Positions 25,479 to 34,503 of a stretch of 64,000 nucleotides of DNA are shown here, piece after piece; the first letter of the stretch is position 1; every line of letters starts with the position of its first letter. The notes under the pieces are model-generated. The model was not told the DNA's origin. It did no database searches and saw nothing but the letters and a program-made list of their open reading frames with translations. The stretch covers positions 1 to 64,000 of the forward strand of contig JAEZJF010000018.1 of the NCBI GenBank assembly GCA_023415825.1, in the 5' to 3' direction. The stretch comes from Bacillota bacterium. Lineage in GTDB: Bacteria; Bacillota; Clostridia; DSM-8532. Position numbers and translations under genes: made by a program.

Positions 25479-27601
25479 CAGAAATCAGACTCCTTGTCTT
25501 TTTTGCGCTTGCGTACCACCAGAACGACTGTGACGATCACGCCGACGACAACAACTCCAAGGATTACATAGAACCAGACGCTCCCAAAGAAGCCCTTGTT
25601 CTGGGGTTCTTCTGTTCCGGGCATAGGCTTGCCGTCAACCGGAATCTCACCCTCTGGCGGCATCTGCATTTCCATAACGTTCATGGAGATCTCTTTTATG
25701 AGCTCCTGCTTTTCGCCGCTGGCATTTTCATATTGGAAAACAATCTTTCCGTTAGCCTGACCTACCATCATTGGGACGAGATTGATTTCAAAATATTCTG
25801 TTCTACCCGATTCAAAATTACCGAAATAGTTGCTCTTGGGCTGGGCCTCGAAATCGCCCTCCACGTTGAGCTTCACATTGTAAATATCGGTTTTGCCCAT
25901 ATTATACATTTCAAAGCCTACAAAGACAGGCTGCCCCATAAAGGTCTCGGGGGGTAATGAGAACTCAGAAACCTCAAATCTTGAAGGCTGGTATACAGGA
26001 ATCCCGATAAGTTCTTCGCCCTTGTAGGGATTTCCCTCGCTGTCCTCGTATTCAAAGGAGATCGTTACCGTATAGGTTTTGGACTTGGCGTCCGGAATGG
26101 TATAGAGCGTCAGCGTCCAGTCGGTGGTTCCCTTAGGAGCTATCTCATCGATAAAGAAGGTATTGCTGCTATCCACAGGTGAAAACACATTGCCTGTTTT
26201 ATCGGAGCCCTCTTGCACTATAAAATTGCCCTTGATATTCTTCACTGTTTTTGACGCGTGGGTATTAAGGAATTCCATATTAAGAACAAAGTTCTCCCCC
26301 GCCTTAACCAGGGTCGGCTCGGAAGAATAGCTTTTTACAATAATCTTGGGGACATTCTTTCCCGCCTCCGGCTTCCCGTCCGAGGTGGAATCGATAAATA
26401 CCGAGATTGCCTGGGCAATGGAGGTTTTGTCCTCGCCTTCCCCTGAATCAACCTTTATGGTGATGGGGACACTGCCTCTGGCAGCATCGGGCTGGGGCTG
26501 GTACTTAAAGACCATGGTCTTGGTTTCGCCCTTTTGAAGGTTCGGAATGATGAACAGGTTCTGAGATACCGGCATCAAACCCGCTCCAACCTCCGCCGAC
26601 ACCTTGACCTGCTTGGTGGCATAGTCACCACTGTTTTTTACCTTGACAGTGACATCAAAGCTTTCTCCCGGCTTCACCGATGTTTTCGAAGGCTTGATTT
26701 CAAGAACTTCAAGCACGGACGTCCCGGCTTCCGTTCCGGCTACGGGAATCCAGACCTCCTGGGTTGTTCCTTTGGGCTTTCCGTCCTTTTCATCCAAATA
26801 CTCTATCTTTAGTTTGAGAGGATAGCTGCCGCTCTTCAAGGAAGAGGCCGCTTTAATGATATAGGTCATTTCATAGGCTTCATTCCCGTATATGGCTGAA
26901 AAATCATAGCGTCCGTTACCGGAGGATATCATAAAGTCCTTGTTGAGCTCTTCCGGCAGCGAGACCTTGACTTCCTTGGCTGCAAAAGACCCTTCATTGC
27001 GAATGGTCAACGGGAGCTCAAAAGTACCTCCCGAAACGCCGGACACACTTTTACCCTCAGATATATTAATTTTCAAGTCAGCATCTCTTTTAGAATTGGC
27101 GACTTTAATATCAACTTTATAGGTATCATTCTTTCCCGCAGTATTCCAAGAGTTATCATATTGCAGATTAAAGGTATACGAATAGATCCCTTCAACCGCA
27201 AATTTATCAACCTCAACAGAAATAGTGGCACTGACGGTCGCGCCCTTGGCAATTCTATCAATGGGCGTAACCGGTGTCATCTTGCTTGATATAAAGGGTG
27301 ACGACTCCTTGCTGTAATTAGGCGGTAGAAATACAATATTTCTGGCATCCGCCGTCTTGCTGGTATTTGTTATGTCTATATGTATCGTATCTACTTTTCC
27401 AGCTTCCACCACATTGTAGCCTGTTAAAGCAACCTGGAGATTCGGCTTAAATATTGAAGTATCTACATCTCCTCCACCACCATCATCGCCGGTGGCTGCT
27501 TGTGCCTCCAGCATAAAGCTCGTCATCGAAAAGACAGTGGTAAACAGAAAAACAATCAAAACAAACCAGGTTCCTGCCCTTTTAAGCATCCATTTTTTCA
27601 T
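25478..27601 (-). CDS. Large membrane-anchored extracellular protein with Ig-like repeats (COG1361/CARDB type)
   Basis: A 707-residue protein with an N-terminal signal sequence (about 1-36, ending EAQAA), then several beta-rich modules of about 110 residues. These show repeating phrases such as KPSKTSVKPGESFDVTVKVK and EVSEFSLPPETFMGQP, typical of COG1361/CARDB-like surface proteins. A C-terminal helix (about 675-697) with a basic tail anchors it. The ATG at 27601 has a GAAGGG site; the longer frame from 27625 lacks one. It overlaps the ATPase gene by 20 bases and the permease gene by one, so all three form a unit. It occupies the place where MacA-like adaptors normally sit, although it is not a membrane-fusion protein. 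Confidence 0.8.
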   Translation of the reverse strand: MKKWMLKRAGTWFVLIVFLFTTVFSMTSFMLEAQAATGDDGGGGDVDTSIFKPNLQVALTGYNVVEAGKVDTIHIDITNTSKTADARNIVFLPPNYSKESSPFISSKMTPVTPIDRIAKGATVSATISVEVDKFAVEGIYSYTFNLQYDNSWNTAGKNDTYKVDIKVANSKRDADLKINISEGKSVSGVSGGTFELPLTIRNEGSFAAKEVKVSLPEELNKDFMISSGNGRYDFSAIYGNEAYEMTYIIKAASSLKSGSYPLKLKIEYLDEKDGKPKGTTQEVWIPVAGTEAGTSVLEVLEIKPSKTSVKPGESFDVTVKVKNSGDYATKQVKVSAEVGAGLMPVSQNLFIIPNLQKGETKTMVFKYQPQPDAARGSVPITIKVDSGEGEDKTSIAQAISVFIDSTSDGKPEAGKNVPKIIVKSYSSEPTLVKAGENFVLNMEFLNTHASKTVKNIKGNFIVQEGSDKTGNVFSPVDSSNTFFIDEIAPKGTTDWTLTLYTIPDAKSKTYTVTISFEYEDSEGNPYKGEELIGIPVYQPSRFEVSEFSLPPETFMGQPVFVGFEMYNMGKTDIYNVKLNVEGDFEAQPKSNYFGNFESGRTEYFEINLVPMMVGQANGKIVFQYENASGEKQELIKEISMNVMEMQMPPEGEIPVDGKPMPGTEEPQNKGFFGSVWFYVILGVVVVGVIVTVVLVVRKRKKDKESDF

Positions 27602-28298
27602 CTTGCAAATCCCTTCCATTCTCAATCTTTTCTATCTTTCCATCGCGGATCATGATATTGCGCGATGCATAAGCGGATATTTCTGGGTTATGGGTAACAA
27701 TGACCAGTGTCTGATTAGAACTTTTCGCCATGGAGGTCATTAACTCCATCATTTCATAGGTTGTGACTGTGTCCAGGTTGCCGGTGGGCTCGTCGGCAAA
27801 GACCACCTTGGGATTGTTGGAAAAGGCACGGGCGATGCTCACGCGCTGCTGTTGACCTCCGCTCATCTCGGACGGCTTGTGCTTCATACGGTCCTTAAGC
27901 CCTACCGCCTCTAAAAGCTCCTTGGCCTTCTTAATACGCTTTCCTCTTGGGATACCGCAGAAGGTCAGGGGCATAGCCACATTTTCAAGAGCGGTCAGCG
28001 TAGGAATAAGATAATAGCTTTGGAAGATAAAGCCGATATGGCGTTGCCTGAAAATCGCCAGCTGGTTTTCGCTCATTGTATCAATTCTGGTTTTACCTAT
28101 AATAATAGACCCTTTTGACGGCTTATCGAGACCCGCCATAAGATGGAGCAGGGTTGACTTTCCGGAACCGGACGGCCCCTGGAGGCAACAGATCTCGCCT
28201 TCATCTATGGTCATACTAACGCCATTGAGGGCCATAATCCTTTCCTGGCCCATTCGATAGGCACGATAAATATTATCAAGTGTTATAATGGTGGACAT
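27582..28298 (-). CDS. MacB/LolD-type ABC transporter ATPase
   Basis: A 238-residue ATPase. Walker A is GPSGSGKSTLLHLMAGLD, the signature is MSGGQQQRVSIARAF, and Walker B is VVFADEPTGNLDT; the D-loop and the H-loop VTHNPEI are also intact. The EPTGNLDT sequence is typical of the MacB/LolD/FtsE group. It energises the FtsX-like permease at 24090-25478 and is the first gene of the three-gene leftward operon. The ribosome binding site is weak (GGGGAG 13 bases away). Confidence 0.93.
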   Translation of the reverse strand: MSTIITLDNIYRAYRMGQERIMALNGVSMTIDEGEICCLQGPSGSGKSTLLHLMAGLDKPSKGSIIIGKTRIDTMSENQLAIFRQRHIGFIFQSYYLIPTLTALENVAMPLTFCGIPRGKRIKKAKELLEAVGLKDRMKHKPSEMSGGQQQRVSIARAFSNNPKVVFADEPTGNLDTVTTYEMMELMTSMAKSSNQTLVIVTHNPEISAYASRNIMIRDGKIEKIENGRDLQDEKMDA

Positions 28299-28375
28299 TA
28301 GGATTTATCATCTCCCCTTCGCTATACGTTTGCAAGCCTATTCTATCAATTTATATGAAAACCTTCCACTCTCTA

Positions 28376-29410
28376 TTAAAGCCCTCCTGAGAGCCAAGAA
28401 GACAAATCACCCAGTACTAGATCCCTGCTATCACCATCTTTGACGAGGTTTGGCAGGTTGTTTTTACTATTATTAAGTTTTTGTGACAGTTCCTTTCCGT
28501 TCAGGGACAGGCCGACGAAAAGGGCCGGCAATTCCCCAATCAGCTCTTCACAAAGGGCATCCGAGTAAATCTCCGCTTTTTGAATCACTCCTTCATTAAG
28601 CTTAAAAAAGAGCTCAATTCCTCCCCAGGAAAATCTGTTCTTCAAGGAGATATCAAATTCGGGAGTCTCACCATAGCACCATTCCCACGAGCCATTACGG
28701 GAGATAATGCCCCTGAAGGAGGGTTCTGTAGGCCACATGGCTTTAGCCCTATCGCTATAATGGAGATACTCAACCTCTGAACCGTATTCCTCAATAAAGG
28801 CTTTTTTTACAACTTCCTTTACAATTTCGACCGTCAATTCCGGGTCAAGATCACAGAGATTGACCACTCGACTCTTAACTGACGATACACCTTTGGACTT
28901 AATTTTATCTGCGGATACTGTGAGGTATTTTGACATCTTTTCTTTGTCGGCGCCAATGAGAATGGTCCCGTGGTGGAGGGCATTACTGCCCTTGAAGCAA
29001 AAAGCATTACCGGAGAATTTCTTTTCATCCACTGTCATATCATTGCGCCCGCTCATGACCGCATGAATGCCCAAGCTCATCAATGCATTGATAATAACTC
29101 CGCATTGGCGGCGAACATCATAAATATCCCTATTGACGATAAAGGAAAAATTAAGATTTCCCTTATCATGGAAAACAGCTCCTCCTCCTGAAATCCTCCG
29201 TGCAAGCCGGATATTATCCTCCTCCATTAAAGCCAGGTTACATTCGCTCCAGGGATTTTGGTTTCTTCCTATGACCACGGTATCTTTATTCTGCCAAAGG
29301 AACAAGGTAGCTTCCCCTAAGGATTGATTTGTCAGAAAATGCTCTTCCAAAGCTAGGTTAATCCAGGGATTTTTAATGTCTGTGGTAATGATTTTTACGT
29401 GTTGCACCAT
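28376..29410 (-). CDS. lplA: Lipoate-protein ligase A
   Basis: A 344-residue ligase that activates lipoate with ATP and attaches it to lipoyl domains such as that of GcvH. The catalytic region is visible as RRISGGGAVFHDKGNLNFSF near residue 72 and KKFSGNAFCFKGSNALHHGTIL, which supplies the essential lysine and the lipoate-binding loop. A C-terminal accessory domain (about 250-344) is present, as in the E. coli-type full-length enzyme. It lies just after the glycine cleavage operon on the same strand, beyond that operon's terminator, and thus likely serves its lipoylation. A GGAGAG site precedes the ATG. Confidence 0.94.
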   Translation of the reverse strand: MVQHVKIITTDIKNPWINLALEEHFLTNQSLGEATLFLWQNKDTVVIGRNQNPWSECNLALMEEDNIRLARRISGGGAVFHDKGNLNFSFIVNRDIYDVRRQCGVIINALMSLGIHAVMSGRNDMTVDEKKFSGNAFCFKGSNALHHGTILIGADKEKMSKYLTVSADKIKSKGVSSVKSRVVNLCDLDPELTVEIVKEVVKKAFIEEYGSEVEYLHYSDRAKAMWPTEPSFRGIISRNGSWEWCYGETPEFDISLKNRFSWGGIELFFKLNEGVIQKAEIYSDALCEELIGELPALFVGLSLNGKELSQKLNNSKNNLPNLVKDGDSRDLVLGDLSSWLSGGL

Positions 29411-29583
29411 TTCTCTCTCCTGTATGAGTATGAATTTTAAAGAATTACTTACCGGCTATTCCTTTATATCATATATATCATATTGGTCCACGTGATTTCA
29501 TTCATTCTATCCCATGTTTTTCTTAAGTTTTTCTTAATTTTTCAAAATAATTCTTTCCATTTGAAGGTAAAATGCATGGAAAA

Positions 29584-29610
29584 AGCTGCCTCTAATATTT
29601 AGACGCAGCT
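29584..29610 (-). terminator. Terminator of the glycine cleavage operon
   Basis: AGCTGC/GCAGCT arms (29584-29589, 29605-29610) plus an inner TCTAA/TTAGA stem form a hairpin. Leftward it is followed by five T. The rest of 29411-29665 is A+T rich and should hold the lplA promoter, which I could not define. Confidence 0.85.
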
Positions 29611-29665
29611 TAAGCATTTTAGTTCATATTTTTTCACATTTTTTTAATAAAAATTTAAAGAACTT

Positions 29666-31120
29666 TTACTTTTCCCACCTCAGAACAGGTGTCCTTGCGG
29701 CTTTGACCTCATCCAACCGCGTCACATAGGTGGATTTAGGCGCATGTTTCAAGCTTTCAGGATCTTCCTCTGCTCGTTTGGCCAAGTCCCTCATAACCTC
29801 AATGAAGGTATCCAGAGTCTCCGGGCTTTCGGTTTCAGTAGGTTCAATCATCATGGCTTCCTTGACAATAAGTGGGAAGTAGATGGTGGGTGGATGATAC
29901 CCTTTATCCAGCAAGTTCTTGGCCAAATCCAACGCACTGATGCCCCTATTGGCCTGTTTTATGGCTGACAGGACAAATTCGTGCATACAGGTTCTGTTAT
30001 AGGGTATCTCGTACAAGTCCTCAAGCTTTTTCCGAATATAATTGGCATTGAGAACCGCTGATACTGAAGCTTCCTTAAGACCTTGAGCACCCATGGACAT
30101 GATGTATGAAAAAGCGCGAACAACCACTGAAAAATTTCCGTAGAAGGACTTGACCTTGCCGATGGAAAGAGGGCGGTCATAATCCAATCCATAATAATCC
30201 TCCTCCTTTTCAATAACCGGAACCGGCAGAAAAGGAACAAGCGCTTTTGTTACGCCAATGGGTCCTGAGCCGGGCCCACCGCCGCCGTGAGGAGTCGAAA
30301 AGGTTTTATGCAGATTGACATGGGCAATGTCAAAGCCCATATCACCGGGACGTGCTATACCCATGATGGCATTCATGTTGGCGCCGTCGTAATAGAGTAA
30401 ACCGCCACAGTCGTGAACCAACTTGGAAATCTGCAGTATATCTTCCTCAAAGAGTCCCAAGGTGTTTGGGTTTGTCAGCATGAGGCCTGCCACTGTGTCA
30501 TCCAGAATAGCCTCCAAAGCTTTAATATCCACACAGCCCCTCTCGTCGGAAGGAATCTGGACAACCTCAAAGCCGGCAAGCGCAGCGGAAGCCGGATTTG
30601 TGCCGTGGGAGGAATCGGGAACTATGACTTTAACCCGCTTCTCGTCGTTTCGTGACATATGATAGGCCTTCATGATCATTAGCCCGGTCATTTCACCCTG
30701 AGCCCCGGCCGCAGGCTGTAATGTAACCCGCTCCATACCCAGGATTTCAGAGAGATAGCGATCCATGCGATAGAGGATCTCAAGGCTTCCCTGACAGCTT
30801 GCAGGGCTCTGAAGAGGGTGAACCTGTGCAAATCCGTCCATCGATGCAATGTCTTCATTAATCTTCGGATTATACTTCATGGTACAGGAGCCCAGGGGAT
30901 AAAATCCGGAGTCGACACCATAGTTTCTCTGAGACAACTTGGTATAATGGCGGACAACATCCACCTCCGAAACCTCCGGAACAGCGGGGCTTGTTTTCCT
31001 GAGCAACCCTTCGCCATAGGTCTCATGGAGATCAACCGCAGGCACATCATTCTTTGGAAGGGAATATCCGATTCGGCCTTCCACTGACTTTTCAAAGATC
31101 AGTCGTTCATCCCTCATCAT
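29666..31120 (-). CDS. gcvPB: Glycine dehydrogenase (decarboxylating) subunit 2
   Basis: A 484-residue PLP-binding subunit of the split P-protein. The PLP lysine lies in HVNLHKTFSTPHGGGGPGSG near residue 272, and SHGTNPASAALAGFE and GSCTMKYNP are also canonical. With GcvPA it decarboxylates glycine and passes the aminomethyl group to lipoylated GcvH. The start overlaps the end of gcvPA by 14 bases. The two-gene arrangement is that of Bacillus and clostridia. No lpdA (L-protein) is in the cluster, so that subunit must be encoded elsewhere. Confidence 0.97.
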   Translation of the reverse strand: MMRDERLIFEKSVEGRIGYSLPKNDVPAVDLHETYGEGLLRKTSPAVPEVSEVDVVRHYTKLSQRNYGVDSGFYPLGSCTMKYNPKINEDIASMDGFAQVHPLQSPASCQGSLEILYRMDRYLSEILGMERVTLQPAAGAQGEMTGLMIMKAYHMSRNDEKRVKVIVPDSSHGTNPASAALAGFEVVQIPSDERGCVDIKALEAILDDTVAGLMLTNPNTLGLFEEDILQISKLVHDCGGLLYYDGANMNAIMGIARPGDMGFDIAHVNLHKTFSTPHGGGGPGSGPIGVTKALVPFLPVPVIEKEEDYYGLDYDRPLSIGKVKSFYGNFSVVVRAFSYIMSMGAQGLKEASVSAVLNANYIRKKLEDLYEIPYNRTCMHEFVLSAIKQANRGISALDLAKNLLDKGYHPPTIYFPLIVKEAMMIEPTETESPETLDTFIEVMRDLAKRAEEDPESLKHAPKSTYVTRLDEVKAARTPVLRWEK

Positions 31121-32522
31121 TCAAAATCCCTCCCTGACAAATTCTATTGACCTTATGGACGAAGAAATCCATTTCATCCCTTGTCCGTTTTTCAGTAACA
31201 GCTACCAACCAGCATCCCTCAAGCTCGGGATACGCCTTTGACAAATCATAGCCACCGATAATGCTGTCGGCTAAAAGCTCCTCATTGAGTCTATCAGGAG
31301 CCAAGCCAGGCCTTACAACAAATTCGCGGAAGAAGGGTGCATCAAAGACTTTGGACACCTGTCCCGTCTCCAAAAGCGATTGGTAGGCATAGGTTGATTT
31401 ATTAATGCACTGGGTTGCCACCTCTAAAAGCCCTTGCTTGCCGAGAAGGGAGAGATAGATGGAGGCAGCCAGAGCACAAAGGGCCTGATTGGTACAAACA
31501 TTGGAGGTAGCCTTTTCACGGCGGATATGCTGCTCTCTGGCCTGAAGAGTCAGGACAAAGCCGCGCCTTCCCTCAGAATCTGTGGTTTCCCCCACTATTC
31601 TTCCGGGCATACGTCTGATATAGGGGGCTTTTACAGCGAAATAACCCAGTAAGGGGCCTCCAAAATTCATGGCATTACCCAGGGGCTGGCCTTCTCCTAC
31701 TGCAATGTCCGCTCCAAGAGCTCCCGGAGATTCAAAAATACCCAACGAAATGGGGTCACAAACAGCAATAAGTAAGGCACCTGCGGCCTTGGCTTTCTCA
31801 GAAACGGCCTTGATGTCTTCAAGAAGACCAAAAAAGTTGGGTGACTGAATGACAACGGCCGCTGTTTTTTCAGAGAGTGCTTCGGATAACGATTCAGGAT
31901 TGATGGTTCCGCTTTTGCCGGGGCTATGAATTTCATCGTCGTTATGAATAAAGCCAATTTCCCTGAGGGTAATACCCGAGTAACGGAGGCCTGAGTTAAG
32001 TACCTTGCGATACTCAGGATTGGCGCTTCTGGCGATCAAGATCTCGTTTCGACCTGTGTGGCGAGCTGCTAAAAGAACGGCTTCATAAAGAGCAGTGGCA
32101 CCGTCATAAAGAGAGGCATTGGCTGCGTCCATACCGGTGAGCTCGGCAATCATGGTCTGATACTCAAAAATCGATTGAAGCACACCCTGGCTGATCTCAG
32201 GCTGATAGGGCGTATAAGCTGTATAAAATTCCTGCCGGGAGAGAATATGCTTAACGGCTGACGGTATGATATGATCATAGATTCCGGCGCCCAAGAAGCA
32301 AAGGTTCCAGCTGGCGTCGAAGTTTTGCTGAACCAGATTCAGCATCTGCTTTTTAAGCTCGAACTCCGAAACCGGCTCCGGCAGGTCAAGATCCTTTTTT
32401 AGCCTCAGTAATTCAGGTATGGCGGCAAAAAGATCTTCATGCGACCTTGCACCAACCGTACCAAGCATGTTTTCCTGCTGGTCTTTCGTCATGGGAATGT
32501 AGGATGACTTCAATTCATTCAC
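31107..32522 (-). CDS. gcvPA: Glycine dehydrogenase (decarboxylating) subunit 1
   Basis: A 471-residue subunit of glycine decarboxylase. Typical segments are FLGAGIYDHIIPSAV, FYTAYTPYQPEISQG near residue 105, and SLYDGATALYEA. The start is GTG 32522, overlapping the gcvH stop as GTGA; the N-terminal YIPMTKDQQENML then aligns with YLPQT-type starts of Bacillus GcvPA, so the internal ATG at 32492 would truncate the protein. Translation is probably coupled to gcvH. Confidence 0.96.
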   Translation of the reverse strand: MNELKSSYIPMTKDQQENMLGTVGARSHEDLFAAIPELLRLKKDLDLPEPVSEFELKKQMLNLVQQNFDASWNLCFLGAGIYDHIIPSAVKHILSRQEFYTAYTPYQPEISQGVLQSIFEYQTMIAELTGMDAANASLYDGATALYEAVLLAARHTGRNEILIARSANPEYRKVLNSGLRYSGITLREIGFIHNDDEIHSPGKSGTINPESLSEALSEKTAAVVIQSPNFFGLLEDIKAVSEKAKAAGALLIAVCDPISLGIFESPGALGADIAVGEGQPLGNAMNFGGPLLGYFAVKAPYIRRMPGRIVGETTDSEGRRGFVLTLQAREQHIRREKATSNVCTNQALCALAASIYLSLLGKQGLLEVATQCINKSTYAYQSLLETGQVSKVFDAPFFREFVVRPGLAPDRLNEELLADSIIGGYDLSKAYPELEGCWLVAVTEKRTRDEMDFFVHKVNRICQGGILNDEG

Positions 32523-32899
32523 TCTCCCTTGGTATAATCTTCGTATTGGGCCTGGTCAAGTAAAGTCTTTAATTCGTCAGGGTTTTCAAACTTCAACACT
32601 GCAAGATGGTTCTCATACGGGCTTTCATTAATAAGCTCGGGATTGTCAGTAAGCGCCTCGTTGGCCTCAACCACCGTTCCGGACAGGGGCGAAAAAATAT
32701 CGGATGCTGCCTTGACTGATTCAACTACCCCCATAACCTCACCCGCGGAAATGCTTTTACCCGTTTTAGGTGTTTCCACATATACGATACTGCCAAGAGA
32801 ATTTTGAGCATAATCGGTGATGCCGATGTAGGCTTTATCACCCTCGATACGCACCCATTCATGATCCTTAGAATAATAAAGTCCTTGTCTCGTTTCCAT
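32519..32899 (-). CDS. gcvH: Glycine cleavage system H protein
   Basis: A 126-residue lipoyl carrier. The lipoylated lysine is in GVVESVKAASD near residue 62, and the YSKDHEWV start segment is standard. GGGAGGA precedes ATG 32899; the longer frame up to 33016 would add 39 residues that overlap gcvT and have no counterpart in the family. It shuttles the aminomethyl group between the P- and T-proteins. Modification probably relies on the nearby lplA. Confidence 0.97.
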   Translation of the reverse strand: METRQGLYYSKDHEWVRIEGDKAYIGITDYAQNSLGSIVYVETPKTGKSISAGEVMGVVESVKAASDIFSPLSGTVVEANEALTDNPELINESPYENHLAVLKFENPDELKTLLDQAQYEDYTKGE

Positions 32900-32936
32900 A
32901 AAAAAATCCTCCCTGTTTATTATGAATAATGACTGT

Positions 32937-34043
32937 TTACTTCTTATATTTCTTCCCATAGAATGGGACTTCAACAATTTTTGCCCTACAGCTTCGATCC
33001 CGGATGACAATTTCAATGGCGTCCTCAGGAGACAGCCTTATGTCCTCCAGCAATGCCAGCCCGCCATTTTGGTTAATGCTTGGTAAAAGGCCGCCGCTGG
33101 TCACATAACCTATACTTTTTCCATCTTTTTTGACCTCATAGCCATTCCTGGGTATGCCTCTCTCTTGCATTTCAAAGCCATACAGCTTTCGCTGCAGGCC
33201 TTTTTGGCTCTGAGATAAAAGCGCTTCTTTGCCTCTGAAGTCTTCCTTCGGGAGCTTGACAAACCGGTCCAGCCCCACCTCCAATGGTGAAATGGCATCC
33301 GAAAGCTCATGGCCATAGAGAGGAAGCGTCGCCTCGAGGCGCAAGGTGTCTCTGGCTCCTAAGCCGATGGGAGCAATTCCTTCCTCCTGTCCGGCCGCAA
33401 GAATGCCATTCCACAAGCGCTCTGGATCCGCACAGGGATTCGGAAGCCATAGGTATAGCTCAAAGCCGTCTTCACCGGTATACCCTGTTCGAGATATAAG
33501 CACCTTCATTCCTAAAGCATTGGCTTCTATAAAGCGGAAAAACTTAGGAAGCTCTGTTCCTTCATCAATGATTTTTTTAATAACCGTCTCAGCAAGAGGC
33601 CCTTGCAGGGCCAGCTGGACAAACCGGTCGGATAAATGCTCAACCTTAGCATCACCTGTCGGGTGAGAGCTTATCCATTGCCAGTCCTTTTCTATATTAC
33701 CTGCATTAACAATTAAAAGCAGTTCTTCATCTGAGAATTTATAAATCAAGATGTCGTCCACCACAGTCCCATTTTCATAGCACATGGGAGAATAAAGGGC
33801 TTTATTATTGGGAACCGGTATAAGATCATTAGTAATGAGCCTGTTTACAAAAGAAAGGGCATCCTTTCCTGTCACCAGGATTTCTCCCATATGGGAAACA
33901 TCAAAAAGCCCCACTTTATTTCTGACATTATGATGCTCCTTTATAATGTCGGTGTAGGATACGGGAAGCTCCCATCCGCCAAAAGAAGTGAATTTCGCGC
34001 CCAATGCTTTCTGCGCTTCATATAAAGGGGTTCGTCTGTCCAT
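32937..34043 (-). CDS. gcvT: Aminomethyltransferase (glycine cleavage T protein)
   Basis: A 368-residue folate-dependent enzyme that releases ammonia and forms methylene-tetrahydrofolate from aminomethyl-GcvH. FGGWELPVSY and VGLFDVSHMGEI at the N-terminus, SRTGYTGEDGFELYL near residue 190 and LGARDTLRLEA are classic. AGGAGG lies 7 bases before the ATG. It is the first gene of the gcvT-H-PA-PB operon and follows a tandem glycine riboswitch and its terminator, so expression should rise with glycine. Confidence 0.97.
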   Translation of the reverse strand: MDRRTPLYEAQKALGAKFTSFGGWELPVSYTDIIKEHHNVRNKVGLFDVSHMGEILVTGKDALSFVNRLITNDLIPVPNNKALYSPMCYENGTVVDDILIYKFSDEELLLIVNAGNIEKDWQWISSHPTGDAKVEHLSDRFVQLALQGPLAETVIKKIIDEGTELPKFFRFIEANALGMKVLISRTGYTGEDGFELYLWLPNPCADPERLWNGILAAGQEEGIAPIGLGARDTLRLEATLPLYGHELSDAISPLEVGLDRFVKLPKEDFRGKEALLSQSQKGLQRKLYGFEMQERGIPRNGYEVKKDGKSIGYVTSGGLLPSINQNGGLALLEDIRLSPEDAIEIVIRDRSCRAKIVEVPFYGKKYKK

Positions 34044-34091
34044 GAGCTATCCTCCTGAATGAAAAATTTAGGTTTTTCTTCATGCAAAAAA

Positions 34092-34121
34092 GGGTCACCA
34101 ACCACATGTGGCTGATCACCC
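34092..34121 (-). terminator. Expression-platform terminator of the glycine riboswitch
   Basis: On the leftward strand, 15-base arms around CACATGTG pair with a few mismatches and are followed by six T at 34086-34091. It lies just after the second aptamer and before gcvT. Glycine binding should prevent it from forming. Confidence 0.85.
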
Positions 34122-34312
34122 TGTCCTTTACCTGAGAGATTCTATCCCGTATAGGGGAAATTGCTCCTTCGGTGCCAAAAGGCTCTTCAGAGTATTGTCC
34201 GGCTACGGTCTTTTTGCCTGAAAGTTTCATCCAAGCTCATTCCACCGCTTGGATTTGCTTCGTCGGCTCCCAAATTTTATGGGTATCTTCCGTAAGCCCT
34301 CATCCAATAAAA
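34120..34312 (-). ncRNA. Tandem glycine riboswitch
   Basis: Two glycine aptamers lie in series on the leftward strand. The first has GCCGACGAAGCAA and TTTCAGGCAAAAAGACCG; the second has CACCGAAGGAGCAA and CTCTCAGGTAAAGGACAG. These blocks match the family consensus, including the short linker between the aptamers. It precedes the gcv operon, its most frequent target in Firmicutes. Confidence 0.96.
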
Positions 34313-34331
34313 CAATATGTATTACAATACC

Positions 34332-34360
34332 ATTATATTGCAGAAGCGTCTGCCGCGCAA
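34332..34360 (-). promoter_or_regulatory. Promoter of the gcv operon
   Basis: Leftward TTGCGC (34355-34360) and TATAAT (34332-34337) are spaced 17 bases, just upstream of the riboswitch. Confidence 0.65.
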
Positions 34361-34399
34361 TAGGGGTGATTTGCATGATAGAAATCACTCGTTCACAGA

Positions 34400-34428
34400 T
34401 TTACATTAATATTTACATATGATACTAT
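34400..34428 (+). promoter_or_regulatory. Promoter of the lipoprotein gene
   Basis: TTTACA (34400-34405) and TACTAT (34423-34428) are spaced 17 bases. A shifted alternative, TTTACA (34412-34417) with TAATAT (34434-34439), is also possible. Confidence 0.5.
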
Positions 34429-34503
34429 GTGAGTAATATTCAACCAATCCGTTGCTAAGTATTTTTATCTTTAATTTTTACCAAGTAAAAGGGGGATTCT
34501 TTT

